This document shows, piece after piece, positions 9,210 through 19,108 of a DNA stretch of 40,908 nucleotides. The stretch is from an uncultured Lentisphaerota bacterium (lineage in GTDB: Bacteria > Verrucomicrobiota > Lentisphaeria > Oligosphaerales > CAITYL01). A program made the translations under genes and the position numbers. Under the pieces are notes generated by a model. It made no database searches, was not told the DNA's origin, and worked only from the letters and a program-made list of their open reading frames with translations. Position 1 is the first letter of the stretch. Each line of letters starts with the position of its first letter. Location of the stretch: the NCBI GenBank assembly GCA_903896595.1, contig CAITYL010000278.1, forward strand, positions 1-40,908. The letters are read 5' to 3'.

Positions 9210-9262
9210 CCGGTGCCGCTCCTGTCGTGCCGCATTTTTTCTTAAAGAGGAAATTGCAAAAG

Positions 9263-9361
9263 TAGCCAGAATTCAGTAGCTAGTAGCCAGAATGCTTAAC
9301 ACCATGCGGACAAGCGAGATCGCATTTCATTCTGAATTCTGGCTTCTGAATTCTAAATTCC
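9263..9361. repeat. inverted word-array repeat (CAGAATTCAG)
   Basis: agccagaattcagtagctagtagccagaatgc ... gcatttcattctgaattctggcttctgaattctaaattcc. Confidence 0.75.
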
Positions 9362-9418
9362 AGGCAACCGTGGGTTTTGCAAGAGCCTCTCAAAACATAA
9401 CCGGGAAAGGCGGGGGGC

Positions 9419-9513
9419 GCACACGAACTGACACGGACCGGCACGGACACTCACGGACGCCCACCCAAAAACGTCCGTGTTAGTCCGTGCTGGTCCGTGC
9501 CCGTCCGTGTGCG
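9419..9513. repeat. inverted word-array repeat (CACGGAC)
   Basis: gcacacgaactgacacggaccggcacggacactcacggacgc ... acgtccgtgttagtccgtgctggtccgtgcccgtccgtgtgcg. Confidence 0.88.
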
Positions 9514-9539
9514 GGCGGCCGCGGCGGGGGAGGGCCACC

Positions 9540-9561
9540 GGGTTGACATTTTTGTCAACCC
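9540..9561. promoter_or_regulatory. perfect 9-bp hairpin/operator-like palindrome upstream of the FadL gene
   Basis: gggttgaca-tttt-tgtcaaccc, followed by an AT-rich tract (9601-9660) before the gene at 9726. Confidence 0.45.
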
Positions 9562-9725
9562 TTTTGTCCGCCCGCCCCCGTCCCCGCCGGCCAACGGCCG
9601 TCATTTTATTACACAACAAGTTATAAATAAAAATTTTACAATAATAACAAGCGGCCTGGCATTCGATTTTCTATATGGCCACCATGCCAGTGGCTTAACA
9701 CGACATTTTTAGGGAGCACAAGCAC

Positions 9726-10952
9726 ATGCGCATTTCCCCCACGATCACCCGCCTGACCAGCGGCTGCTTGCTTGGCTTGGGCACCGCCGCGGCGCAGGCC
9801 GGCGGTTTCCAAATCCAGGACCAGTCAACCCGGGCCATGGGTATGGCGGACGCCTTTGTGGCTTCGGCCGATGATGCCAGTGCGGTTTACTACAACCCGG
9901 CAGGCCTGACCCAGCTCGCCGCCCCCCAGGTGATCGGCAATGCGTATTTCGCCCATGCGGACGTCCATTATTCCGGCGACGGCAGGGCCCAGGGCTACTC
10001 GGAAAACTCGAATGGCCGTTATTACGGGGTGCCCAATTTCTACGCCGCGACGCCGTTCAAGCCGATTCCGGGCATGGCGCTGGGCCTGGGCGTGTACTCG
10101 CCGTTCGGCCTGGGCTCGCGCTGGCATGATGACGGCTATGTGAGCAACTGGTCGACGCTGGGCGAAATCGGGTTGTACAACATTAATCCGACAGTGGCCT
10201 ACCAGGTGACCGACCGGCTGTCGCTGGCCGTGGGCGCGGACTATTACACCAGCCGGGCCATCAACCGCCGCATTGACCGGGTCGGCATGCCGGCCCTCGG
10301 CATCCCCCCCATGGGCGAAGTGGACCTGGACGTCGACGGCGACGGTTGGGGCTGGAACACCGGCGCCCAATACAAGCTGACCGACACCGTCAACCTCGGC
10401 TTGACCTTCCGCAGCCCCGTGGTGGTGGATTACGACGGCACGGTCCAAGTGGAAGGCTGGGACAAAAGTTACGACGCCAGCACCAACATGAACTATCCCG
10501 CCATTTGCGGCGCCGGCGTGTCCTGGCAGGCCACCCAAAACTGGCGCTGGGAACTGGCCGCCGAATACACCCTGTGGTCGACCATGGATGAACAGGCCAT
10601 CGCGACCAGCAGCCCCCTCGGCACCATCACCACGCCAATGCAGTGGAATGACAGCTGGGTGTGCATGCTGGGCACCGAGTACCAGCTCACCGAGAAATGG
10701 ACCCTGCGCGGCGGTTATGCCTACAATGAAATGCCGGCCCCGGAGGAATACGCCAACGCCAACACCCCCACCGGAGACATGCATGTGCTGGCGGCCGGTG
10801 TCGGTTACCAACTCACCAAGGCGTTGCGCCTGGACACCGCGGTCCTGGTCGGCTACGCCATGAAACGGACCTTGGACAACCCCTATGCCCCCACGGGCAC
10901 CTACGACAGTTACACCTACGGCTTTTCCATCGGCGCCACCTACACCTTCTAA
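9726..10952 (+). CDS. OmpP1/FadL/TodX family outer membrane transporter
   Basis: Signal peptide then GGFQIQDQSTRAMGMADAFVASADDASAVYYNPAGLTQL; ends in aromatic YTF. Confidence 0.9.
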   Translation: MRISPTITRLTSGCLLGLGTAAAQAGGFQIQDQSTRAMGMADAFVASADDASAVYYNPAGLTQLAAPQVIGNAYFAHADVHYSGDGRAQGYSENSNGRYYGVPNFYAATPFKPIPGMALGLGVYSPFGLGSRWHDDGYVSNWSTLGEIGLYNINPTVAYQVTDRLSLAVGADYYTSRAINRRIDRVGMPALGIPPMGEVDLDVDGDGWGWNTGAQYKLTDTVNLGLTFRSPVVVDYDGTVQVEGWDKSYDASTNMNYPAICGAGVSWQATQNWRWELAAEYTLWSTMDEQAIATSSPLGTITTPMQWNDSWVCMLGTEYQLTEKWTLRGGYAYNEMPAPEEYANANTPTGDMHVLAAGVGYQLTKALRLDTAVLVGYAMKRTLDNPYAPTGTYDSYTYGFSIGATYTF

Positions 10953-10983
10953 GCCCAATGCCTGGCTGCGAGGAAACCTTTCC

Positions 10984-12192
10984 ATGCAACACCTTGATCC
11001 CGTCACCACCGCCACCCCTGACACCGCGAAGCCCGCCATCCTGATCGTGGATGACGAACTGGGCCCGCGCGAATCGCTCAAGTTCATCCTGACCCCGACC
11101 TATCAGGTCATCGTCGCCCGCGACGGCTTGGAAGGCCTGGAAAAGTTTGAGGCCTGCACGCCCGACCTGGTAATCAGCGACATCCGCATGCCGCGCCTGG
11201 ACGGCATCCAGTTCCTCAAGCGCATCCGCGAGCGCAACCACGACATCCCCTTCATTCTGATCACGGGCTGCGGCACCGTGGAAAGCGCCCAACAAGCGGT
11301 GCGCGGCGGCGCCTTCGACTACATCAGCAAACCCTACAACATCCGGGAAATCCACGAAGTGGTCCGGCGCGCCCTGGAGGCCGCCCGGGAAAAGCGTGAA
11401 ACCCATTCCTTGATGGATGAGTTGCGCCAAGTCAACACCCGGATGGAAGAACAACTGGCCGACATGGAAAAAAAGGCCACCGTAGGCGAGTTGTCGGCCG
11501 AAATGATCCATGACCTCAATAATCCACTGTGCGTCCTCCAGGGGTATTTGGAACTGCTCAAGGGCAGCATTCACAGCAAACGCCACCTGCCGCTGGATGA
11601 AGAGCGCGAGTTTCTCGACGTCATCCGCGAACAGTTTGACCGCTGCATTCGCCTGACCCGCAGTTTTCTTAACTTTGCCCGCCAGCCCGGCCTGCAGTGG
11701 GAGCGGACCAACGTCAACGACCTGCTCCGGGACACCCTCAACCTACTGAACGCGCGACTGAAGGAGAAGCGCTTGAAACTGGAGCTGGAACTGGCCCCGG
11801 AGTTGCCGGTCGTCTGGACACCGCGGTCGTCCCTGCAGCAAGTGGTCTTTAATCTGGCACTGAATGCCGTCCAGGCCATGGAAAGCAAGGGCTCCAGCCT
11901 GACCATCCGGACCCGGTTGGTGCCCGCGCCGCAACCCGGCGCTCCGCCGGAAATCGAACTGTCGGTGATCGATGACGGTCCCGGCGTGCCGGCGGCCATT
12001 CGCGAGCGCATTTTTGAACCGTTTTTCTCGACCAAGGACAAAGACAAGGGCACCGGCCTGGGGTTGGCCATCTGCCGCCGGGTGGCTACCTCCCTTGACG
12101 GTGAGCTGACCCTGGTTTCCCAGGAAGGCGAAGGCACGGCCTTTCATCTGCGCTTTCCGCAACGCGAGACGCCCCCCACCAACGCGGGGTGA
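10984..12192 (+). CDS. response-regulator receiver / histidine kinase hybrid
   Basis: N-terminal receiver (AILIVDDELGPRESLKFIL...DLVISDIRMPRLDG), H-box ELSAEMIHDLNNPL, HATPase GTGLGLAICRRV; start Met at 10984. Confidence 0.9.
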   Translation: MQHLDPVTTATPDTAKPAILIVDDELGPRESLKFILTPTYQVIVARDGLEGLEKFEACTPDLVISDIRMPRLDGIQFLKRIRERNHDIPFILITGCGTVESAQQAVRGGAFDYISKPYNIREIHEVVRRALEAAREKRETHSLMDELRQVNTRMEEQLADMEKKATVGELSAEMIHDLNNPLCVLQGYLELLKGSIHSKRHLPLDEEREFLDVIREQFDRCIRLTRSFLNFARQPGLQWERTNVNDLLRDTLNLLNARLKEKRLKLELELAPELPVVWTPRSSLQQVVFNLALNAVQAMESKGSSLTIRTRLVPAPQPGAPPEIELSVIDDGPGVPAAIRERIFEPFFSTKDKDKGTGLGLAICRRVATSLDGELTLVSQEGEGTAFHLRFPQRETPPTNAG

Positions 12193-12214
12193 TGTCCGAG
12201 AGACAACGGCAAAC

Positions 12215-12275
12215 GCCGAAAGCGGAAATCAACCCGGGTTGCCGCATTTCCGCTTTCTTGATTTCTGCTTTCGGC
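12215..12275. terminator. palindrome between convergent genes, possible bidirectional terminator
   Basis: gccgaaagcggaaatcaa ... ttgatttctgctttcggc (18-nt arms, one mismatch), between the kinase stop (12192) and the TatT-like stop (12278). Confidence 0.6.
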
Positions 12276-12277
12276 TT

Positions 12278-13180
12278 TTAGGGGGCGGCATCCGTGTCAA
12301 AGAACTCGTCCTGCCGCTCCAGCAGCCGGCGGGCCTGCTCCACGGCCAACGCATTGCTTAACCGGACATCCGGCCGGACGGCGGGATCGGCGCCCGTCAC
12401 TTCCGTCAGGAGGGCAACAAACAACTTCCGGTCCTGGGCCGCCCGGGCGTAATATTCGGCCATCGCCACCCGCGGTGCCAGGGCGCCCGGTCCGGCCAGG
12501 GCGGTGGCGCGCTCAAATTCGTGGCGGCTTTTCCCCAGGTCCTGCCCTGCTCCCGGCGCCTGCACAGCGTAATAAATGCCAAACAGCAGGTGCGTGGCCC
12601 CGCCCTGATAAGTGTCGTCCAGTTCCAGCACACGCCGCAACAGGGTCAGGGCTTGCGGCAACTCGCTCACCGTCCGCATGGAGTTGGGATTGGCGGCAAT
12701 CCATCCCGCCCAAGCGACGCCCGCCGTGAACAGCTCCGGCACCGCCGGCCGGCCAAACGCATTCACCGCCGCCTCAAAGGCCTCCGGCGATGCGGCACGG
12801 GCCCGGCGGTAGACGGGGTGCAGCGACAACAACCGCTGCCCGTAGTCATGTGCCCGCCCCCAGAGCCGGACCGCCCGTTCCGGCGCCGCCTCGGCCGAAG
12901 CAAACGCCTGGGCATAAAAAACGTACGACTGCGTGGCCACCAGAAGTAACCGGGGATTCTCCGGATCGTCGACCAGCAGGCCGTCCAGCAACAGCATGAA
13001 CGTGGGCGCGCCCTGCCGCACCAATTCGGGGTCCGGCTGGGCCTGCAAACTCGCCCCCAGCCCGGACAGCGACCCGGCCAGCATCCGCCCCGGCATCCGC
13101 TGCACACTCGCGCACCCCGCCAGCAAGCCGGCCGCCACCACCGCGGCCGCCAGCCGCACCACCTGCCTCACCGCTTCCAT
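12278..13180 (-). CDS. TRAP transporter TatT-like component (lipoprotein)
   Basis: Lipobox LLAGCASV; DPELVRQGAPTFMLLLDGLLVDDPENPRLLLVATQSYVFYAQAF pattern typical of the TatT family. Confidence 0.65.
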   Translation of the reverse strand: MEAVRQVVRLAAAVVAAGLLAGCASVQRMPGRMLAGSLSGLGASLQAQPDPELVRQGAPTFMLLLDGLLVDDPENPRLLLVATQSYVFYAQAFASAEAAPERAVRLWGRAHDYGQRLLSLHPVYRRARAASPEAFEAAVNAFGRPAVPELFTAGVAWAGWIAANPNSMRTVSELPQALTLLRRVLELDDTYQGGATHLLFGIYYAVQAPGAGQDLGKSRHEFERATALAGPGALAPRVAMAEYYARAAQDRKLFVALLTEVTGADPAVRPDVRLSNALAVEQARRLLERQDEFFDTDAAP

Positions 13181-13253
13181 CCGTCGTCCTTGCCTGTTGG
13201 TTCGCAATAAATTAGCCGCGCCAGCCCCGCAACCCCTCAACCCCGCAACCCCG

Positions 13254-13640
13254 CTATTGCAGCCACAGCCCCGCCACGTGGCCATTCTTCATCACCAAGC
13301 GCATCAGCACATCATCGCCACCATCCGTGAAGCGCAACCGCCATAACCACACCTCGCATCCGGCCTGGCGCAGGCAGCCCAGGCTGGCCAGTTCGTACCC
13401 CGCCTTCAGCCGCGGCGCGTAGTCGCCCGTGACCTTGTCGAACAGCGCCAGGGTTAATTTTTGTCGCAACTCCGGCGTACCGGCCCCGACAAAAGTCTGG
13501 TAGTCTCCCTTGACCAGTGCCCCCAGCATGGCCTCCGCCACCGCCGCTGGTGGTGGCGGCGTCTCCGCCGCCCGGCCGGCCGGCCCCGTCAGCGCCCCCA
13601 GCACCACGCCCGCCAGCACTCCCCGCCAATTGATTTTCAT
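13254..13640 (-). CDS. secreted hypothetical protein
   Basis: MKINWRGVLAGVVLGALTGPAGRAAE signal peptide; short globular domain. Confidence 0.6.
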   Translation of the reverse strand: MKINWRGVLAGVVLGALTGPAGRAAETPPPPAAVAEAMLGALVKGDYQTFVGAGTPELRQKLTLALFDKVTGDYAPRLKAGYELASLGCLRQAGCEVWLWRLRFTDGGDDVLMRLVMKNGHVAGLWLQ

Positions 13641-13884
13641 GATGCCGTGAAATCCCCAGGTCATCCGCACATTCTCATGCGGCAAACCCCGGCTATCTTA
13701 ACCGCCGAAACCCACGATTGCAACCGGCGGCGGAAGGAGTTGCATATCGCCCCTTCGCCGGCTAGGTTATCGTTTTGTTTTGGCGCCGGGGCGGGGCACG
13801 CCACCGCACGGGTGCCGGCCCCCCGAACAGCGGGGCAGTCCCCCATTCTTATACCACAGACCAGCAGCGAGGAAAGATCAAGGC

Positions 13885-14874
13885 ATGAAGATTCTGCACG
13901 ACCAAGACGCGGACGCGGCGATGCTCAGCGGTAAAACCGTGGCGGTGATCGGCTATGGCAACCAGGGGGCCGCCCAGGCCCTGTGCATGCGGGATTCCGG
14001 CGTCAAAGTGATCATCGGTTCGATCAAAGACGCGTCCTATGACAAGGCGATTCAGGACGGCTTCGAAGTGTTGCCGATCGCCGAAGCGGCCGCCCGGGCG
14101 GACATCGTACATATGCTGCTGCCGGACGAATTCCACGGCCCCGTCTACGCCAAGGACATCGCCCCGCACATGAAGGCGGGCAAGGTTCTGAGCTGCTCCC
14201 ACGGCTTCAACATCATCTACAAGCAGATCGTGCCGCCGGCCGACGTGGACGTGATCATGGTCGCCCCCAAGAGCCCCGCCTCCGAAGAACGCAAGGCGTT
14301 CCTTCAGGGCTTTGGCGTCCCCGGCCTGATCTCCGTCCGCCAAAACGCCTCCGGCAAGGCGCGTGACATCGCCCTCGCCATGGCCAAGACCATGGGCTTC
14401 ACCCGCGCCGGCTGCCTGGAATGCACCTTTGAAGAAGAAACCCACGAAGACCTGTTCGGCGAACAGGTGGTCCTGTGCGGTGGCTGCGTTGAACTGATGA
14501 AGGCCGGCTTCGAAGTCCTGGTCGAAAAAGGCTATCCGCCCGAGATGGCCTACTTCGAAGTGCTCCACGAGCTCAAGCTGATCGTCGACCTGATCTTCGA
14601 GGGCGGCATCCAGAAAATGAATGCCATCATCTCCAATACCGCCGAATGGGGCGAGTACTCGGTCGGCCCGAAAATCATCGACGCCGGCGTCAAGCAACGC
14701 ATGCGCGAAGCGCTCCAGGCGATTGAGGATGGCTCGTTCGCCAAGGAATGGCTCGCCGAAGCCCGCAACGGCGCCCCCAACCTGTTGGCCAAGCGCAAGG
14801 CGCTGGGCAACCACCCGATCGAGATCGTCGGCCGCGAAATCCGCGCCCTCTTCGAGCAGAAACTGCAGAAGTAA
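13885..14874 (+). CDS. ilvC: ketol-acid reductoisomerase
   Basis: KTVAVIGYGNQGAAQALCMRDSG, SCSHGFNIIYKQI, VMVAPKSP, YPPEMAYFEVLHELKLIVDLIFEGG; start at 13885. Confidence 0.97.
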   Translation: MKILHDQDADAAMLSGKTVAVIGYGNQGAAQALCMRDSGVKVIIGSIKDASYDKAIQDGFEVLPIAEAAARADIVHMLLPDEFHGPVYAKDIAPHMKAGKVLSCSHGFNIIYKQIVPPADVDVIMVAPKSPASEERKAFLQGFGVPGLISVRQNASGKARDIALAMAKTMGFTRAGCLECTFEEETHEDLFGEQVVLCGGCVELMKAGFEVLVEKGYPPEMAYFEVLHELKLIVDLIFEGGIQKMNAIISNTAEWGEYSVGPKIIDAGVKQRMREALQAIEDGSFAKEWLAEARNGAPNLLAKRKALGNHPIEIVGREIRALFEQKLQK

Positions 14875-14915
14875 CGGCCGCGCTCTAGCTACCTTGTAAC
14901 ACTTAAACTTTCGGA

Positions 14916-15026
14916 TTCACCACGAAGCCACGAAGAGCACGAAGATAAATCGACGGTTTTCTGGATCTGTATTTGCCATTGAAACGCTTCGATCCAACTT
15001 CGCGTCCTTCGCGCCTTCGTGGTGAG
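14916..15026. repeat. inverted word-array repeat (CACGAAG)
   Basis: ttcaccacgaagccacgaagagcacgaag ... cttcgcgtccttcgcgccttcgtggtgaga, between ilvC and adk. Confidence 0.85.
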
Positions 15027-15070
15027 AAATTTGATCTTACTGGGTACTAGGGCGTTAGGAGTCCCTCACC

Positions 15071-15727
15071 ATGCTGAAAACATTTGTCTTCCTGGGCGCG
15101 CCTGGCGCCGGCAAAGGCACCATCGCCGAGTTGCTGTGCGCCAAGTACGGCCAGGTACACATTGCAACCGGCGACTTGCTGCGCGCCGAAAAGGCCAGCG
15201 GCAGCCCGCTCGGACAGCAAGCCAGCGAGTACATGGTCAAGGGCTTGCTGGTTCCCGATGAGTTGGTCGTCACGCTGCTGACCAACAAGCTGGCCAGCCC
15301 CGAGGTCAAGGCGCGCGGGTTCGTTCTGGACGGTTTCCCGCGCACCCTGAACCAAGCCCAACTGCTTCAGCGGGAGCTGGACAAGGACGGGCTGAAGGTG
15401 GACTTGGTCGTCCTCTTCGAAGTGGATCGCGACCTGCTGCTGCGGCGCCTCACCGCCCGCCGCCTGTGCAAGGTCTGCGGCGCCATCCACAACATGATGT
15501 TCACGCCGCCCAAGGTCGAGAATGTCTGCGACAGTTGCGGCGGCGCGCTTTACCAGCGCTCCGACGACACCTTGGAAACAGCGATCAACCGCTTGGGCGT
15601 TTATGAGCAAGAAACGGGGCCGGTCATCAACTGGTATGAGCAGAGCGGCCAATTGCGCCGGATCACCGGCGCGTTAGAGAAACATGCCAATTTCGCGGTC
15701 TTTTGCCAAGAATACGGGTTGGAGTAA
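15071..15727 (+). CDS. adk: adenylate kinase with Cys4 LID
   Basis: FLGAPGAGKGTIAELL, FVLDGFPRTLNQAQLL, CKVCGAIHN...CDSCGG. Confidence 0.95.
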   Translation: MLKTFVFLGAPGAGKGTIAELLCAKYGQVHIATGDLLRAEKASGSPLGQQASEYMVKGLLVPDELVVTLLTNKLASPEVKARGFVLDGFPRTLNQAQLLQRELDKDGLKVDLVVLFEVDRDLLLRRLTARRLCKVCGAIHNMMFTPPKVENVCDSCGGALYQRSDDTLETAINRLGVYEQETGPVINWYEQSGQLRRITGALEKHANFAVFCQEYGLE

Positions 15728-15733
15728 GGCAGC

Positions 15734-16528
15734 GTGGCCAAACCCCCAGGGAAAGCGCGGTTCGTGGTGCATCCGCCGGCGACAATCGCCGGCATCCGGG
15801 ATGCCGCCCGCGCAACGGCCCGGGTGTTGCAGGAATTGAGCCGGCAGGTGCAGCCCGGGGTGACCACCCTGATGCTGGACCAGCTGGCGGGACAACTGAT
15901 CCGAAGCCAGGGTGGCGAGAGTGCTTTTTTGGGCTATCACGGCTATCCCGGCCAGGTCTGCATTTCGGTCAATGAGGAAGTGGTGCATGGCATTGGTTGC
16001 GCCGACCGCGTGTTGGCGCCCGGCGACTTAGTGGGGCTGGATGTCGGAGTGCGGCTCAAGGGCTGCATCGGCGACTCGGCCGCCACGATCTGCGCCGGCG
16101 GCCGGCCCGCTCCGGTGGCCGCCCGGTTGCTGAACACCACCCGGGAAGCCCTGGACGCGGCGATCACCGCCGCCCGGTGTGGCGTGGATGTGTGCGAGAT
16201 CGGCAAAGCGGTGGAGAAGGTCGTCAAGGCGGCGGGGTTTTCGGTGGTCCGGGATTTCGTCGGCCACGGCTGCGGCCGTGACCTGCACGAACCGCCCGAA
16301 GTGCCGAATTTCACCACCCCTGCCCGGGGCGTCATCCTCCAGCCGGGCATGGTCTTGGCCATTGAGCCGATGGTTAACGCCGGTGGCTGGCGGGTGACAG
16401 TGGATAGGGGCGACGGGTGGACTGTCCGCACGGCGGATGGCAGTCTGTCAGCTCATTTTGAACATATGGTTTTGATAACCGAAGGCGAAGCGGAGGTTCT
16501 CACGTGTCCAAAGACGCCATCCGAGTAG
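15734..16528 (+). CDS. map: methionine aminopeptidase type I (GTG start)
   Basis: [64 protein letters not shown]. Confidence 0.95.
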   Translation: MAKPPGKARFVVHPPATIAGIRDAARATARVLQELSRQVQPGVTTLMLDQLAGQLIRSQGGESAFLGYHGYPGQVCISVNEEVVHGIGCADRVLAPGDLVGLDVGVRLKGCIGDSAATICAGGRPAPVAARLLNTTREALDAAITAARCGVDVCEIGKAVEKVVKAAGFSVVRDFVGHGCGRDLHEPPEVPNFTTPARGVILQPGMVLAIEPMVNAGGWRVTVDRGDGWTVRTADGSLSAHFEHMVLITEGEAEVLTCPKTPSE

Positions 16529-16719
16529 AGGGCGTGGTAAAAGAGCTGCTCCCGAACACCATGTTCCGGGTCCAGTTGCAAAACGGCCACGAGATCCTCG
16601 CCCACATCAGCGGCAAGATGCGGTTGCATTTCATCCGCATCCTCCCCGGCGACAACGTCACCGTCGAGATGTCACCCTATGATTTAAACAAGGGGCGCAT
16701 CACCTACCGGAAAAAATGA
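16504..16719 (+). CDS. infA: translation initiation factor IF-1 (GTG start, overlaps map)
   Basis: [67 protein letters not shown]. Confidence 0.97.
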   Translation: MSKDAIRVEGVVKELLPNTMFRVQLQNGHEILAHISGKMRLHFIRILPGDNVTVEMSPYDLNKGRITYRKK

Positions 16720-16854
16720 TCCGGCCGGGGTTGCCCCCGGAAAAAGTCATGCTATAGTTCCGTTTTGTTTTGTTTGCGAATCGGCCCCGATGCCTGGCGC
16801 CGGCGGTACCGCCGCGGCGCGCTCCGGAGGCCGGAATACGAGAAAGTGTCAACC

Positions 16855-16968
16855 ATGAAAGTCCGCGCCTCCATCAAGCGCATGTGCAACAACTGCCGCG
16901 TGGTTCGCCGCAAAGGCGTGCTCCGTGTCATTTGCAAAAACGCCCGGCACAAGCAGCGTCAGGGCTGA
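16855..16968 (+). CDS. rpmJ: 50S ribosomal protein L36
   Basis: [37 protein letters not shown]. Confidence 0.96.
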   Translation: MKVRASIKRMCNNCRVVRRKGVLRVICKNARHKQRQG

Positions 16969-17043
16969 GTTCCGCCCTCCTTCGCTTTCGTTCCCGCCAC
17001 TAGGTTGTCCCGATCACCGTCCGAGGAAATAAGGCAAGACACC

Positions 17044-17466
17044 ATGCCGCGTATTCTGGGTATTGACATTCCGGCCAACAAACGCATGGACATCGCCCTG
17101 CGCTATGTGTACGGCATCGGCCCCACTGGCGCCAAGGAAATCTGCAAACGTACGCAGATCGATCCGGCCATGCGTTCCAAGGATCTGACGGACGCCCATA
17201 TCGGCGCCATTGTCAAGGTTCTCCAAGAAAGCTTTTTAGTGGAAGGCGACCTGCGCCGTCAGGTGGCCCAAAACATCCGCCGCTTGGTGGCTGTTGGCAG
17301 CTACCGGGGCTCCCGCCACAAGAAGGGCCTCCCGGTCCGCGGCCAGCGCACCAAGACCAACGCCCGTACCCGCAAGGGTGCCCGCAAGACGGTTGGCGCC
17401 ATCCGCGACAAAACCGCCCGCAAGATCGACGGCTCCACCAAGGGCCCCGAAGCCGCCAAGGCCTAA
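17044..17466 (+). CDS. rpsM: 30S ribosomal protein S13
   Basis: MPRILGIDIPANKRMDIALRYVYGIGPTGAKEIC...GSYRGSRHKKGLPVRGQRTKTNARTRKG. Confidence 0.97.
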   Translation: MPRILGIDIPANKRMDIALRYVYGIGPTGAKEICKRTQIDPAMRSKDLTDAHIGAIVKVLQESFLVEGDLRRQVAQNIRRLVAVGSYRGSRHKKGLPVRGQRTKTNARTRKGARKTVGAIRDKTARKIDGSTKGPEAAKA

Positions 17467-17516
17467 CCCCGACCTCCCGTATTTTGGTTGATGAATTGTA
17501 GCAGGAGTAGATACCC

Positions 17517-17999
17517 ATGCCCGATGATGTATTGGCAATTGACGAGGTGATGGCCAGCGTCTCCCCGTCCGGCGCCCCCGCCGCGGAAGGCGCCGATGCC
17601 GCCGCTGGCGATGATGCCAAGAAGAAGAAGATCAAGGCGAAGGGCACCATTCACGCCCCCAGTGGCATTGCCCATGTTGACGCCACGTTCAACAACACCA
17701 AGGTCTACATTTCCGACTTGCGTGGCAATGTCCTGACGTGGTGCTCCGCCGGACGCCTAGGCTTCAAGGGCTCCAAGAAGAGCACCGCCTATGTCGCCCA
17801 GCAGGTGGCCACCGATGCCGGCAAACGTGCCATCTCCCTCGGGGTCAAGGAAGTCCAAGTGCGCATCAATGGCCCGGGAACCGGGCGTGAATCCGCCGTC
17901 CGTGGCATTGCCGCAGCCGGGCTGGAAATCACCGCCCTGGAAGACATCACCCCGGTGCCGCACAACGGCTGCCGCCCCCCCAAACGCCGCCGCATCTGA
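17517..17999 (+). CDS. rpsK: 30S ribosomal protein S11 with N-terminal extension
   Basis: GIAHVDATFNNTKVYISDLRGNVLTWCSAGRLGFKGSKKSTAYVAQ...HNGCRPPKRRRI. Confidence 0.96.
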   Translation: MPDDVLAIDEVMASVSPSGAPAAEGADAAAGDDAKKKKIKAKGTIHAPSGIAHVDATFNNTKVYISDLRGNVLTWCSAGRLGFKGSKKSTAYVAQQVATDAGKRAISLGVKEVQVRINGPGTGRESAVRGIAAAGLEITALEDITPVPHNGCRPPKRRRI

Positions 18000-18025
18000 G
18001 CTGCTGAAACCGCGAGGAGTATTCG

Positions 18026-19108
18026 ATGTCTGGTATCGCCGGTTTTTCCATTCCTAAAGGGCTGGTGGTCGACAAGACCACCGCCACCCCGACTTACACC
18101 AAGTTCATCACCGAACCGTGGGAAAAAGGGTTCGGCAACACGCTGGGTAACTCCCTGCGCCGCATCCTCCTCTCCTCGATGGAGGGGGTGGCGGTCAGTT
18201 CCATCAAGATTGATGGGGTGCCCCATGAGTTCAGCACCATCGAACACGTGCTCGAAGACGTTACCGAAATCGTGCTCAACATTAAGAACCTGCACCTGAC
18301 CTGCGACGGCGAACTGCCGCGCAAGATCGAACTGGTCGCCGAAAAGGCCGGCCCGGTCACCGCCGCCTGTGTCAAGGAAGACGGCGTCACCAAGGTGCTC
18401 AATCCCGACTTGCACATCTGCACCCTCGACCGCGATCGCCCCCTCCGCATGGAGATCGAGATCGACCGTGGCCGCGGGTATCGCACCGCCGATGAGAACA
18501 AACGTGACGATCACCCGATCGGCGTCATTCCCGTGGACTCCCTGTTCAGCCCCGTGGAACGCGTCCGCTATGATGTCCAGGCCTGCCGCGTCGGTCAACG
18601 CACCGATTACGACCGCTTGGAGATCGAAGTGTGGACCGATGGCCGCATCGACCCCGAGAGCGCCATCCGCCAGTCCGCCCACATTCTCACCGAATTCGGC
18701 CGCGTCTTCACCGGCGAACAGCCCGAAGTGGCGATGGCGCCCGCGGATGTCCCGGCCGCCGCTGCCGCCGCCGCCGTCGCCGCCGCCATCTCCACCGCGG
18801 CGCTGTCCGCTGAAGGCCAGGTCATCTTTGACAACCTGCTGAAGGGCGTCAATGACCTCGACCTCACCGTCCGCGCCAAAAATTGCCTCAGCAACGCCGA
18901 AATCCGCATCTTGGGCGAATTGGTCGAAAAGACCGAGGATGAAATGCTCAAGTGCCGCAACTTCGGCAAGAAATCCCTTGAGGAAATCAAGGGCGTCCTG
19001 CAGCCGCTCGGACTTGATATGGGCATGACGCTGCCGGAAGATGTCCGCCAGGCGCTTCACGCGTACCTGGCCACCATGAAGAAGGAAACGGCCAATGCGT
19101 CATCGTAA
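18026..19108 (+). CDS. rpoA: DNA-directed RNA polymerase subunit alpha
   Basis: EPWEKGFGNTLGNSLRRILLSSMEGVAVSSIKIDGV; CTD LDLTVRAKNCLSNAEI...LGLDMGMTL. Confidence 0.97.
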   Translation: MSGIAGFSIPKGLVVDKTTATPTYTKFITEPWEKGFGNTLGNSLRRILLSSMEGVAVSSIKIDGVPHEFSTIEHVLEDVTEIVLNIKNLHLTCDGELPRKIELVAEKAGPVTAACVKEDGVTKVLNPDLHICTLDRDRPLRMEIEIDRGRGYRTADENKRDDHPIGVIPVDSLFSPVERVRYDVQACRVGQRTDYDRLEIEVWTDGRIDPESAIRQSAHILTEFGRVFTGEQPEVAMAPADVPAAAAAAAVAAAISTAALSAEGQVIFDNLLKGVNDLDLTVRAKNCLSNAEIRILGELVEKTEDEMLKCRNFGKKSLEEIKGVLQPLGLDMGMTLPEDVRQALHAYLATMKKETANASS

